A stretch of 64,000 nt of DNA, taken from contig NZ_BCNV01000001.1 in assembly GCF_001570725.1 (NCBI RefSeq), positions 1,116,001 through 1,180,000 on the forward strand. The letters are read 5' to 3'. Positions 25,611-34,306 of the stretch are shown piece by piece. The notes under the pieces were generated by a model. The model searched no databases, was not told the origin of the DNA, and was given only the letters and a program-made list of their open reading frames with translations. The position numbers and the translations under genes were made by a program. How positions within the stretch are numbered: the stretch's first letter is position 1; each line of letters starts with the position of its first letter. Source of the DNA: Paenibacillus amylolyticus. GTDB lineage: Bacteria > Bacillota > Bacilli > Paenibacillales > Paenibacillaceae.

Positions 25611-26804
25611 ATGCATAAAAGTATCAAACGGATAATTCGACTAAGTACACTATCTTTATGTTTCATTTTGTTTGGAATCATGTATTCCGGAGTTTCTTAT
25701 GCAGCCGATCCGTCTAGCCAGGCAAGTGTATCAGGAAAAGTGATTGATCGTCAGGGATTACCTGTCAAGGACGCTACTGTCAAGTATTGGCTTAATTATC
25801 GTGGGGATACGTCAGAGAAAAGCGTGAAGACGGATGGGAATGGACGGTATCGTATTATAGAGTCCGTTGAAGACAATACGGACATTACTTTTGTAGTTGA
25901 AGCAGAGGGTTATGTGACGTACAGACACTATGGCTCCTACGGATTGTCCGGTGGAGAACAAATACAGTTAGATTTTCGTATTTATGAACCTTCCACGATT
26001 GTGGGAACAGTCAAAGATCAGGCAGGCAGACCTGTTCCAGATGCGCGCATAAAAGTAACAAGTGTCTTGGATCGTATAGTGAAAACTGATCAGCAAGGTC
26101 GATATGCGGTTACAGGAATTGATTACGCCTATAATCCGAACACTGCAATATGGGTAGATGCCGATGATTATATGTTATATGAACAGGATCGCTTGGGTGT
26201 ACGTGAGGGGGGAACCTTAAGATTGGATGTTGTTTTGACTGAAGCAGCACACGTACGAGGAAAGGTTGTTGATGAAGCGGGTAATCCGATAAGTGGGGCT
26301 AAAGTTAATGCCGGAGGTTCGGCAACAACAGATACTAAAGGCAATTATTTTATTAAGCGCGTGCCAACAGGAATCAGAACAATAACGGGAGAGGCAACCG
26401 GATACTTAAAATCGAGCCAAAGTGTTACCCTCGTACAAGGAGATCATAATACGTTTAATATCGTACTTAAGAAAGATGCAGACATTACGCCGCCTGTAAC
26501 CAAATACAGATTAGTTCCTATAACAGATACAGTTAATGGGAAGCTATACATCAAAGGATTTACATTCAGACTACAGGCAACAGACGAAGTCAAAGGTTCG
26601 GGCGTAAAAACAACGCAATATCGAATCAATGGGGGAGAATGGAAGAACTATGAAGGACCCGTCAAGTTTTATGCCCCTGATGTCAAGGTGGTAGAGTACT
26701 ATAGTACAGATGTTGCAGGTAACCAGGAGAAGTACAACAAAATGGATTTTGTTAATGGCACATTTGAAGGGAATGGCACGTTTGAAGGGGAGAGTTACGA
26801 TTGA
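25611..26804 (+). CDS. exported carboxypeptidase-regulatory-like repeat protein
   Basis: A 397-residue secreted protein. A signal peptide (IIRLSTLSLCFILFGIMYS, cut near YAADPS) precedes three carboxypeptidase-regulatory-like beta domains, each with the G-x-V-x-D-x-x-G-x-P-V/I-x-x-A pattern (starting near VSGKVIDRQG, VGTVKDQAGRP and RGKVVDEAGNP). The C-terminal part (PPVTKYRL to DVAGNQE) resembles the OmpL47-type beta domain. It ends in a short GTFEGNGTFEGE repeat. No enzyme motif; probably a surface or binding protein. The gene lies 61 bases after the small peptide gene and may share its transcript. Confidence 0.75.
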   Translation: MHKSIKRIIRLSTLSLCFILFGIMYSGVSYAADPSSQASVSGKVIDRQGLPVKDATVKYWLNYRGDTSEKSVKTDGNGRYRIIESVEDNTDITFVVEAEGYVTYRHYGSYGLSGGEQIQLDFRIYEPSTIVGTVKDQAGRPVPDARIKVTSVLDRIVKTDQQGRYAVTGIDYAYNPNTAIWVDADDYMLYEQDRLGVREGGTLRLDVVLTEAAHVRGKVVDEAGNPISGAKVNAGGSATTDTKGNYFIKRVPTGIRTITGEATGYLKSSQSVTLVQGDHNTFNIVLKKDADITPPVTKYRLVPITDTVNGKLYIKGFTFRLQATDEVKGSGVKTTQYRINGGEWKNYEGPVKFYAPDVKVVEYYSTDVAGNQEKYNKMDFVNGTFEGNGTFEGESYD

Positions 26805-26844
26805 TTACTCGTTGATATGATATGTGAATGTATAACATGAGAAT

Positions 26845-26908
26845 AAAAGACGGCTCTGACTTGATGATCCCTCGTGGTGAATCAAGATTCAACAGTCGTC
26901 TTTTCTGT
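26845..26908 (+). terminator. terminator after the exported repeat protein
   Basis: AAAAGACGGCT (26845-26855) pairs with AGTCGTCTTTT (26894-26904) with one G-U, with further pairing inside. The T-run is short. Confidence 0.7.
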
Positions 26909-26945
26909 TCCTAATGACCTTACGGTAATGACCTCTGCCATCCCT

Positions 26946-26975
26946 TTGAATCTCATGAACAGAAGGGTGTATAAT
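26946..26975 (+). promoter_or_regulatory. nitroreductase promoter
   Basis: TTGAAT (26946-26951), an 18-base spacer and a perfect TATAAT (26970-26975). It is followed by an untranslated leader of roughly 100 bases. Confidence 0.6.
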
Positions 26976-27087
26976 CAAGAATGTAATCTGGCGTTTTAAT
27001 CTTTTGATTTGTCATAAACGAATTGTACCAGACCGTAAACCATCGTTACGGTTACAGATCATAATTATAAACAGGGAGGTACGGCCG

Positions 27088-27639
27088 ATGAGTAAAGCTA
27101 CCAAAACAACAAATGAAGTCAGAAATGCGATTCAAAACCGTCGCACGGTGAAAAAGTTTAAGAAAGAAGCTGTCCCTACACAGCAAATCATAGAGTTGCT
27201 GGATACGGCAGTTTGGGCTCCTAATCATAAATTGCGTGAACCTTGGAGATTTTTGTTGTTTACCGGAAATGGGCGCAAAAAGCTGGCTGAGGCCATCGAT
27301 GCAGAAATGGGAGAAGACAACAAATTCTCAGCCAATATTACGCAAGTCCCAGCCGTTATGCTTGTTGTACTGGAGGAAGATCCAAGACAGAATATTTGGG
27401 ATGAAGACTTCGCTGCGGTCAGTGCGTTAGTTCAGAACTTTATGCTTGCAGCCTGGAGTGAAGACATTGGTACGTTCTGGGTGACCAAGCCATTCCTGTA
27501 CGCTCCCAAATTCCGCAAACCTCTTGGCATAGAGGCGGGTGAGAAGATTATAGGTATGATCTATATGGGATATCCTGATGTTATTCCTTCTGCCAAAGAA
27601 CGTACACCAGCCAAGGACAAACTGACTCTTTTTGAATAA
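27088..27639 (+). CDS. nitroreductase family flavoprotein
   Basis: A 183-residue FMN-dependent oxidoreductase of the small nitroreductase group (YdjA-like). The opening AIQNRRTVKKFKKEAVP holds the FMN phosphate-binding Arg residues and APNHKLREPWRF is typical; the C-terminal GMIYMGYPD matches the family. Electron acceptor in the cell is not known. The ATG at 27088 follows GGGAGGT. It has its own promoter and terminator. Confidence 0.88.
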   Translation: MSKATKTTNEVRNAIQNRRTVKKFKKEAVPTQQIIELLDTAVWAPNHKLREPWRFLLFTGNGRKKLAEAIDAEMGEDNKFSANITQVPAVMLVVLEEDPRQNIWDEDFAAVSALVQNFMLAAWSEDIGTFWVTKPFLYAPKFRKPLGIEAGEKIIGMIYMGYPDVIPSAKERTPAKDKLTLFE

Positions 27640-27702
27640 TGAACTATTGTAATACGTAGCTACAGCCAAGTCCCTATCAGTTCTAGAAAATTAACGTACA
27701 AG

Positions 27703-27741
27703 TCCCTTTCTTCATGAAAAAATAGGGCTTGTACGTTTTTT
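27703..27741 (+). terminator. terminator between convergent nitroreductase and comM
   Basis: AACGTACAAGTCCCT (27703-27717) pairs with AGGGCTTGTACGTT (27724-27737) with one bulge, followed by T on the + strand. It could serve both converging genes. Confidence 0.85.
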
Positions 27742-27870
27742 GTCATGTTGGTATATCCGCATTGTAGCCCTGCATAAGAAATCCTTCTCGATCTTCCTCC
27801 GTTGTCTACAGGTTCATGCCCATTTCACTGTTTTTGGGTAAAACGTTCTGTTCTTTCCTCCATACGCTTC

Positions 27871-29481
27871 TCAAAATAAATTAAGATCGAGTTGACGATA
27901 CTGTATGGCTTCAGCCACATGAGCCGTCATAATTTCACCATCATGGTCCAGATCGGCAATCGTCTGTGCCATCTTGATAATGCGATCATGTGCACGCATG
28001 CTCAAGTTCAACGTTTGCAGCGTTTGCTCTAACAGTTGCTCTGCTTCTTGGGGGAGATGGATCGTTCGTCGCAAAAGCGTACCCGAAAGCTGACTATTCC
28101 AACGAACCGAACTTTGTGCATAACGTGTAGCCTGAATTTGATGAGCGTGGATCACTTTTGCCTGCATTTCTTCAGAGGAAGGGGAAGCAGCTGATTTACG
28201 CCACTCGCCTGGTGGAGGAACCTCGACCTGAAGATCGATACGATCCAGCAATGGTCCTGAAATTTTGGCTCGGTACGCGGCGACACGAGCCGGACTGCAT
28301 ATACAGCGCTGCTCCTCCGAATGAGCGGACAAATATCCGCAGGGACAGGGGTTCATGGAACATGCGAGCATAAACTGGGCGGGAAATGTGAATGCTGCAC
28401 GCGCCCGGCTAATCGTTACTGTGCGATCCTCTAACGGCTGCCTTAGTACCTCCAGCACTTGGCGCTGGAATTCAGGTAATTCATCCAGAAACAATATACC
28501 CCGGTGGGCTAGGCTCACTTCACCCGGTTTCGGGATACCACCGCCTCCAATCAGGCCGGAGGTGGATATCGTGTGATGTGGGGAGCGAAAAGGTCTGTCT
28601 GCAATCAGGCCTTGAGGCGTTTCTTTCAACTTGCCTGCGGCACTTAATACTTTGGTGACTTCCAATGCTTCATCTTCTGACAACGGAGGAAGGATGGAAG
28701 GCAGACGTTTGATTAACATCGTTTTGCCCGTGCCTGGCGGTCCAACGAGCAATATGTTATGCATGCCTGCTGCAGCAATCATAAGCGCGCGTTTTACATG
28801 ATGCTGCCCCAGAACATCGCTATAGTCATCTGCGTATAATGACGTTTGTCTAGGCCTTCTGTCGGCCACCCTTTGAGTCTTATCTGTTATAGGAGTAGCG
28901 AGGTGAGAATAATTTTTTAACACGACCGGTCCAGCATTGGCTTTAATTGGCACTCCAACCGAACTCGCAGATTGATCTAAGTTTTCCGGGGTGATATCTT
29001 GCAAATGGCGAATGCCAAACACTTGAATACCTCGAATCAACGACGCTTCCTCCACGTTATCCAAAGGGAGGAGCACGGACGTAAAGCCCTGTCGTTTGGC
29101 CAGATCCACCATGGATAAAATGCCGGGCACGGACCTGATCGAACCGTCCAATGCCAGTTCGCCAACCACTAATGTCCGTTCCTGTGGAGGGAGTACTAGC
29201 TGACCGCTTGTCATAAGTAAACCAATAGCAATGGCAAGATCAAAGGAAGATCCTTCCTTGCGCAGATCAGCGGGGGCCAGATTGATTGTAATCCGCTGTA
29301 ACGGATACTGATATCCACAGTTTTTAATTGCTGCACGAACACGTTCAACGGCCTCACGAATGGCTGAATCTGGTAACCCGATGATGGACGTCTGTGGCAG
29401 ACCATTGGATAAATCGGTTTCCACCTCGATCAGAACGCCATCAATTCCGTACAAACACGCACTGTGCAATTTTCCGTACAT
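27871..29481 (-). CDS. comM: ComM/YifB family AAA+ ATPase
   Basis: A 536-residue magnesium-chelatase-like AAA+ protein. In Haemophilus and Vibrio, ComM helps branch migration during natural transformation. An N-terminal Lon-protease-like domain (GLPDSAIREAVERVRAAI) precedes Walker A GPPGTGKT near 245, the Walker B FLDELPEF, a cysteine cluster CSMNPCPCG...CIC and the C-terminal helical domain. The start at 29481 has GTGAGGTG upstream on the - strand; an upstream ATG at 29523 lacks one. DprA, another transformation protein, is encoded 3.5 kb away. Confidence 0.92.
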   Translation of the reverse strand: MYGKLHSACLYGIDGVLIEVETDLSNGLPQTSIIGLPDSAIREAVERVRAAIKNCGYQYPLQRITINLAPADLRKEGSSFDLAIAIGLLMTSGQLVLPPQERTLVVGELALDGSIRSVPGILSMVDLAKRQGFTSVLLPLDNVEEASLIRGIQVFGIRHLQDITPENLDQSASSVGVPIKANAGPVVLKNYSHLATPITDKTQRVADRRPRQTSLYADDYSDVLGQHHVKRALMIAAAGMHNILLVGPPGTGKTMLIKRLPSILPPLSEDEALEVTKVLSAAGKLKETPQGLIADRPFRSPHHTISTSGLIGGGGIPKPGEVSLAHRGILFLDELPEFQRQVLEVLRQPLEDRTVTISRARAAFTFPAQFMLACSMNPCPCGYLSAHSEEQRCICSPARVAAYRAKISGPLLDRIDLQVEVPPPGEWRKSAASPSSEEMQAKVIHAHQIQATRYAQSSVRWNSQLSGTLLRRTIHLPQEAEQLLEQTLQTLNLSMRAHDRIIKMAQTIADLDHDGEIMTAHVAEAIQYRQLDLNLF

Positions 29482-29961
29482 AACAAAGAAACACCTCACT
29501 CGATTCTTGACTCCGCATAACACGGGCCAGTCTACGAATTAAGGTGCTTCCTCAGCTTCTACTAAGCATTTTATATAAAAGGAATCATGGAGTCAACCTG
29601 TCATTATCATCGCTGTAGTCATCATTCCTGATCCCTGGATTTTGTTTCTGGATAGAAATTTTTAGATAGCATTGGTGAAAATGCTTTAAGTATGAACGTG
29701 CATTATAGTTATCAAATTCGGCTCTAGAAAGGGTGAATCTGTTCGAGGGGCTCTTCTATCATTGTTGTTAAATCATGAGTATGGACTGTGGGTCATCTAT
29801 CCATATTTATATTTTACACAATCTAATTTAACATAATTAAATTGAAAGGTAAAATCATTTGTGCTCAATTATTCTGTTTTTTTTCTAATTTGTGATAAGA
29901 TAGATTTATAGTTCCTTTGTAATAAGGAATAGAATGCACAATAGGCAGGTGAGAAAGACAT
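29482..29961. other. divergent noncoding region between comM and ohrR
   Basis: About 480 bases, markedly AT-rich toward its right end. It must hold the comM promoter on the - strand and the ohrR promoter on the + strand. I see no open frame; the only clear signal is the palindrome at 29818. Confidence 0.5.
29818..29845 (+). promoter_or_regulatory. possible OhrR operator
   Basis: AATTTAA-CATAA-TTAAATT is a perfect inverted repeat (29825-29831 with 29837-29843) inside ACAATCTAATTTAACATAAT and the following TAAATTGA. It resembles the AATTAAATT-rich half-sites bound by Bacillus OhrR. It lies 117 bases ahead of the regulator gene, suggesting autoregulation. Confidence 0.4.
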
Positions 29962-30417
29962 ATGCAGACGGACAGTTTGAAGCTGGATAACCAATTATGC
30001 TTTGCCATATATGCTTGTTCACGTGAGATTACGAAGATGTACCAGCCTTATCTGGAGGTGCTCGGCGTAACGTATTCCCAGTACTTGGTGTTGATGGTAT
30101 TGTGGGAACGTGAGGAATGTACGGTTAAGGAGATCGGGGAGGCGCTATATCTCGACTCGGGAACGTTGACACCACTTCTCAAACGTTTGCAGTCGGCAGG
30201 ACTTATTAATCGCGAACGCTCGGCTCAGGATGAACGAAAAGTATTAATTACACTAACCGGCTCCGGCCGTGAGCTTCGAAATAAGGCATTGTCCATACCT
30301 GCATCCATTCAGGGAGACGCGTGTTTGAACAGCACGGAGTTTGAAGCTTTGCTGGGTCAGTTCAAAGGATTACTGGAAAAAGTCCACGAAACCAACATGA
30401 ACGCAACCAAAAAATAA
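29962..30417 (+). CDS. ohrR: OhrR-like MarR family peroxide-sensing regulator
   Basis: A 151-residue winged-helix repressor. The N-terminus LDNQLCFAIYACSREITKMY carries Cys13 in the context of the reactive cysteine of OhrR, which is oxidised by organic hydroperoxides. The wing and recognition helix lie at about 55-95 (CTVKEIGEALYLDSGTLTPLLKRL). OhrR usually sits next to ohr, its target; none is present here, the neighbours being comM and sucC. The target gene must lie elsewhere. Confidence 0.85.
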   Translation: MQTDSLKLDNQLCFAIYACSREITKMYQPYLEVLGVTYSQYLVLMVLWEREECTVKEIGEALYLDSGTLTPLLKRLQSAGLINRERSAQDERKVLITLTGSGRELRNKALSIPASIQGDACLNSTEFEALLGQFKGLLEKVHETNMNATKK

Positions 30418-30437
30418 AATGTAACTTTGTATCGAGG

Positions 30438-30465
30438 AAACCTTGGCTTTTAGCCGGGGTTTTTT
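30438..30465 (+). terminator. terminator after ohrR
   Basis: AAACCTTGGCT (30438-30448) pairs with AGCCGGGGTTT (30452-30462) with two G-U pairs around a 3-base loop, followed by TTTTT. Confidence 0.85.
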
Positions 30466-30541
30466 CCATATATACCCAAACATTCACAATATGGGATCAT
30501 ACTCATATCAAAATACTGTCTATTAAGCATTACTTTTTTAA

Positions 30542-30560
30542 GGAAAGCGTTTTAAAAACG
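30542..30560 (+). promoter_or_regulatory. cre-like and palindromic site upstream of sucC
   Basis: GGAAAGCGTTTTAA (30542-30555) matches the catabolite-responsive cre consensus at 12 of 14 positions by eye. It overlaps a perfect palindrome CGTTTT-A-AAAACG (30548-30560). A TACAAT -10-like box lies at 30564-30569. CcpA control of sucCD is a reasonable inference. Confidence 0.4.
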
Positions 30561-30660
30561 TGTTACAATGAATTGGGTTTAAGTGAAAATAGTCAACATT
30601 TGTCTTTTGTTAGTCTACCAACCCGCCTTGTTGCAGTCACGTTGATAGGAGGATTCGAGA

Positions 30661-31821
30661 ATGAATATCCATGAATATCAAGGAAAAGAAGTACTGAAAC
30701 AGTATGGAGTCACCGTTCCAAACGGAAAGGTTGCTTATACAGTCGATGAAGCGGTTGCGGCCGCAGAGGCATTGGGCAGTCCGGTGACTGTTGTTAAAGC
30801 GCAAATTCACGCAGGTGGCCGGGGTAAAGCCGGCGGTGTAAAAGTGGCGAAGAGCACGGATGAAGTTCGTGCCTATGCTTCCGAAATTCTGGGTAAAGTA
30901 TTGGTGACACACCAGACTGGACCAGAAGGTAAAGAAGTAAAACGTCTTTTGATTGAAGAAGGATGCGATATCCGCAAAGAGTATTATGTGGGTGTTGTTG
31001 TGGACCGTGCCACAGGCCGTGTAGTTATGATGGCTTCCGAAGAAGGCGGTACTGAGATTGAAGAAGTAGCTGAAGCTACACCTGAGAAAATTTTCAAAGA
31101 AATCATTGATCCAGCTATTGGATTGCAAGTGTTCCAGGCGCGTAAACTGGCTTACAGCATCCAGATTCCGAATGAACTGGTGAACAAAGCCGTTAAGTTC
31201 ATGCTCGCGTTGTACACAGCTTTTGTCGAAAAAGATTGCTCTATTGCCGAGATCAATCCTCTCGTTGTTACCGGAGATGGAAACGTTATCGCGCTGGATG
31301 CGAAATTAAACTTTGACTCCAACGCCCTGTTCCGTCACAAAGATATTTTGGAACTGCGTGACCTGGATGAAGAGGATGAAAAAGAAATCGAAGCTTCCAA
31401 ATACGACCTCAGCTACATAGCACTTGATGGCAACATCGGCTGTATGGTCAATGGTGCGGGACTTGCGATGGCGACGATGGACATTATTAAATACTACGGT
31501 GGAGACCCCGCCAACTTCCTTGACGTTGGGGGCGGTGCAACAACGGAGAAGGTGACTGAAGCATTTAAGATCATTTTGTCCGATGCCAAAGTAGCTGGAA
31601 TCTTTGTTAACATCTTCGGTGGCATCATGCGCTGTGATGTTATCGCCAATGGTGTTGTTGAAGCGGCGAAGCAACTTGGCCTGACCAAACCGCTGGTTGT
31701 TCGTCTTGAAGGAACTAACGTGGAGCTTGGCAAACGTATTCTGGGCGAATCTGGCCTGAATATTGTTCCTGCCGATTCCATGGCCGATGGTGCACAGAAA
31801 ATTGTTGCCCTCGTAAAATAA
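30661..31821 (+). CDS. sucC: succinyl-CoA synthetase beta subunit
   Basis: The ATP-grasp subunit of the TCA-cycle enzyme that makes ATP or GTP from succinyl-CoA. The opening [17 protein letters not shown] and the grasp motif [17 protein letters not shown] are diagnostic; the C-terminal ligase half carries [10 protein letters not shown] and the CoA-side EGTN. 386 residues, full length. AGGAGG precedes the ATG. sucD follows after 63 bases. Confidence 0.98.
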   Translation: MNIHEYQGKEVLKQYGVTVPNGKVAYTVDEAVAAAEALGSPVTVVKAQIHAGGRGKAGGVKVAKSTDEVRAYASEILGKVLVTHQTGPEGKEVKRLLIEEGCDIRKEYYVGVVVDRATGRVVMMASEEGGTEIEEVAEATPEKIFKEIIDPAIGLQVFQARKLAYSIQIPNELVNKAVKFMLALYTAFVEKDCSIAEINPLVVTGDGNVIALDAKLNFDSNALFRHKDILELRDLDEEDEKEIEASKYDLSYIALDGNIGCMVNGAGLAMATMDIIKYYGGDPANFLDVGGGATTEKVTEAFKIILSDAKVAGIFVNIFGGIMRCDVIANGVVEAAKQLGLTKPLVVRLEGTNVELGKRILGESGLNIVPADSMADGAQKIVALVK

Positions 31822-31884
31822 GTTCATTCCTTAGTACCGGAGCTGTCCGGGAATTGAAAAATAACCGTAAGGATGTGAAGCAAC

Positions 31885-32814
31885 GTGAGTATTTTGATCG
31901 ATAAAAATACAAAAGTCATTACGCAAGGCATTACGGGTTCAACGGGAATGTTCCACACGAAGGGCGCATTGGACTACGGAACCCAGATGGTAGGCGGAGT
32001 TACACCGGGTAAAGGCGGAACGAATGTGGATATCACGCTGGAAGACGGTACAGTAGCCAGTCTGCCGGTGTTCAACACTGTGCAGGAAGCGAAGGAAGCT
32101 ACAGGCGCAACAGCGAGCGTCATTTACGTTCCTCCGGCATTTGCGGCAGATTCCATTATGGAAGCTGTTGACGCAGAGCTGGACCTTGTGATCTGTATTA
32201 CAGAAGGTATTCCGGTTCTTGACATGATCAAAGTTGACCGCTTCATGGAAGGTAAAAATACCGTCCTGATCGGACCGAACTGTCCAGGTGTTATTACACC
32301 GGGCGAATGTAAAATCGGTATCATGCCTGGTTATATCCACATGGCAGGCCACGTTGGCGTTGTTTCCCGTAGCGGAACACTCACGTATGAAGCCGTTCAT
32401 CAACTGACGACGCGTGGCATCGGACAATCTTCTGCTGTAGGAATCGGGGGAGACCCTGTAAAAGGCTCTGAGTTCATTGATATCCTGAAACGGTTCAATG
32501 AAGATCCACAGACTCATGCGGTCATCATGATTGGTGAGATTGGTGGTACAGCTGAAGAGGATGCGGCAGATTGGGTACGTGAAAACATGACCAAACCGGT
32601 TGTTGGCTTTATCGGTGGCGTAACAGCGCCTCCAGGCAAACGGATGGGTCATGCTGGCGCTATTATCTCTGGTGGTAAAGGTACAGCCAAAGAGAAGATT
32701 GCGAAGCTGGAATCTTGCGGTATCAAAGTAGCACCAACGCCTGCTGAGATGGGCTCAACTTTGGTGAGTGTACTTGAGGAACGCGGTATTTTGAATTTGT
32801 GCACGACACATTAA
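31885..32814 (+). CDS. sucD: succinyl-CoA synthetase alpha subunit
   Basis: The CoA-binding subunit with the phosphorylated His256 in [10 protein letters not shown] and the Rossmann CoA site [12 protein letters not shown]. 309 residues, slightly longer than the usual 300 because of a short C-terminal tail. GTG start with AAGGATGTG upstream. Forms the heterotetramer with SucC; a terminator follows. Confidence 0.98.
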   Translation: MSILIDKNTKVITQGITGSTGMFHTKGALDYGTQMVGGVTPGKGGTNVDITLEDGTVASLPVFNTVQEAKEATGATASVIYVPPAFAADSIMEAVDAELDLVICITEGIPVLDMIKVDRFMEGKNTVLIGPNCPGVITPGECKIGIMPGYIHMAGHVGVVSRSGTLTYEAVHQLTTRGIGQSSAVGIGGDPVKGSEFIDILKRFNEDPQTHAVIMIGEIGGTAEEDAADWVRENMTKPVVGFIGGVTAPPGKRMGHAGAIISGGKGTAKEKIAKLESCGIKVAPTPAEMGSTLVSVLEERGILNLCTTH

Positions 32815-32894
32815 TTCTTTTTCGTTATAATAGAAGAAACGGCTCGGAAATGATTTATTTCTGCTAGACCGACTATTATGGATACGGAAAAGGT

Positions 32895-32937
32895 AAGCAA
32901 CCTTTTGTCCTTAAACAGGGCGAAGGGTTGCTTTTTT
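32895..32937 (+). terminator. terminator after sucD
   Basis: A 16-base arm from 32895 pairs with 32917-32932 with several G-U pairs, ending in TTTTTT. Confidence 0.82.
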
Positions 32938-33058
32938 GCGTTTTTTTACGGGAAAAGGGAGAGAAGTTACTCCTCATCTGCGTAAACGCTTGCATTCCGT
33001 GATCACATAACACACAATATGAGGGAAGATTCTCTTCCCGCTTCGGGAGGTTTGTGGT

Positions 33059-34189
33059 ATGGAAGAACGATGGATCTTGTTTGGGTTGCATGAGATGGAG
33101 GGTATTGGCAAGAAAACAATCTCAAAACTGATGCTGGGACAACATCAATGGTCCGATCTTTTGGATTATGAGGAAGGTGACTGGACTAGTGCAGGCTTGC
33201 GCAAAGATCAGGCTGCCCGTTTGGCTAGTCAATTGAATATCGACTGGATTGAGCGTAAAAGAGAACGCGTTTACAATAAAGGGATAGAGGTTATTACTTA
33301 TCTGGATCAGAATTATCCTATATTAATGAAGGAAACCGTTCAGCCTCCCTGGGTAATGTATGGTCGAGGGGATATAAGTTTGCTACACAACCCATCCATT
33401 GCGATGGTCGGAACTCGTATGCCAACCGTGTATGGCCGCAAAGTTGGTGAGAAGCTGGCAGAACAATTATGCAATGCAGGACTAACGATCGTAAGCGGGC
33501 TTGCCCGCGGTATTGATAGCGTATGTCATGAGGCCGTATTACGTGCTAAAGGAAAAACGATTGCCGTATTCGGAACCGGAATTGATAATATATATCCACC
33601 CGAAAATACAAGTCTTGCCGAGCGAATCGCGGAGACGGGGCTGCTTTTGTCGGAATATCCACCAGGTACGAGAGCGCGTCAAGGATTATTTCCGGAACGG
33701 AATCGAATCATTGCCGGTCTGACGCTGGGGACATTGGTCGTTGAGGCTGACATTCGCAGTGGTTCACTCATCACAGCAGATGCTGCTCTTGAAGCAGGTA
33801 GGGATGTATTTGCAGTTCCTGGACCCATCACATCGCCAAAGAGTCGGGGCGCTCACAATCTTATTCGTCAAGGGGCCAAATTGGTCACATGTGCAGCAGA
33901 TGTTTTGGAAGAGTATCGTTTGGACTTGCCAAATGCAGAACAACTTCCTTACAATAGAGGACGTTCGGCAGAAACACCTGAGCCTTCCGGGCAAGGAATA
34001 TTCGCTGAGGTTAAGCTCTCTCCAGATGAACAACGTGTGATTTATCTGTTAGAACAGGAGGAGCAATCGTTGGATCAACTGGTTGAACAGCTAGGTTGGG
34101 ATTTTGGACATTTGCATTCAGTTCTGTTATCTTTAATCATAAAAAAGCAGATTAGCCAATTACCAGGCACCAAATATGCGAGGGTATGA
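33059..34189 (+). CDS. dprA: DNA processing protein DprA
   Basis: DprA loads RecA on incoming single-stranded DNA during transformation. The central extended Rossmann domain is clear: MVGTRMPTVYG, SGLARGIDSVCHEAVL, GTGIDNIYPPEN, FPERNRIIAGL and EADIRSGSLITADAALE. An N-terminal SAM-like helical region and a C-terminal winged helix flank it. 376 residues. GGGAGGT precedes the ATG. topA follows, as in Bacillus. Confidence 0.97.
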   Translation: MEERWILFGLHEMEGIGKKTISKLMLGQHQWSDLLDYEEGDWTSAGLRKDQAARLASQLNIDWIERKRERVYNKGIEVITYLDQNYPILMKETVQPPWVMYGRGDISLLHNPSIAMVGTRMPTVYGRKVGEKLAEQLCNAGLTIVSGLARGIDSVCHEAVLRAKGKTIAVFGTGIDNIYPPENTSLAERIAETGLLLSEYPPGTRARQGLFPERNRIIAGLTLGTLVVEADIRSGSLITADAALEAGRDVFAVPGPITSPKSRGAHNLIRQGAKLVTCAADVLEEYRLDLPNAEQLPYNRGRSAETPEPSGQGIFAEVKLSPDEQRVIYLLEQEEQSLDQLVEQLGWDFGHLHSVLLSLIIKKQISQLPGTKYARV

Positions 34190-34306
34190 CGATGCTACAA
34201 CCTATGTAGCGTGTGGAAATATATAATTAGCTGAAGTTATTAACCTATGCATAAGCTTACAGAAACAGTTACATGACAGTTTCATGACTGAGAGGAGGAT
34301 GAACCT

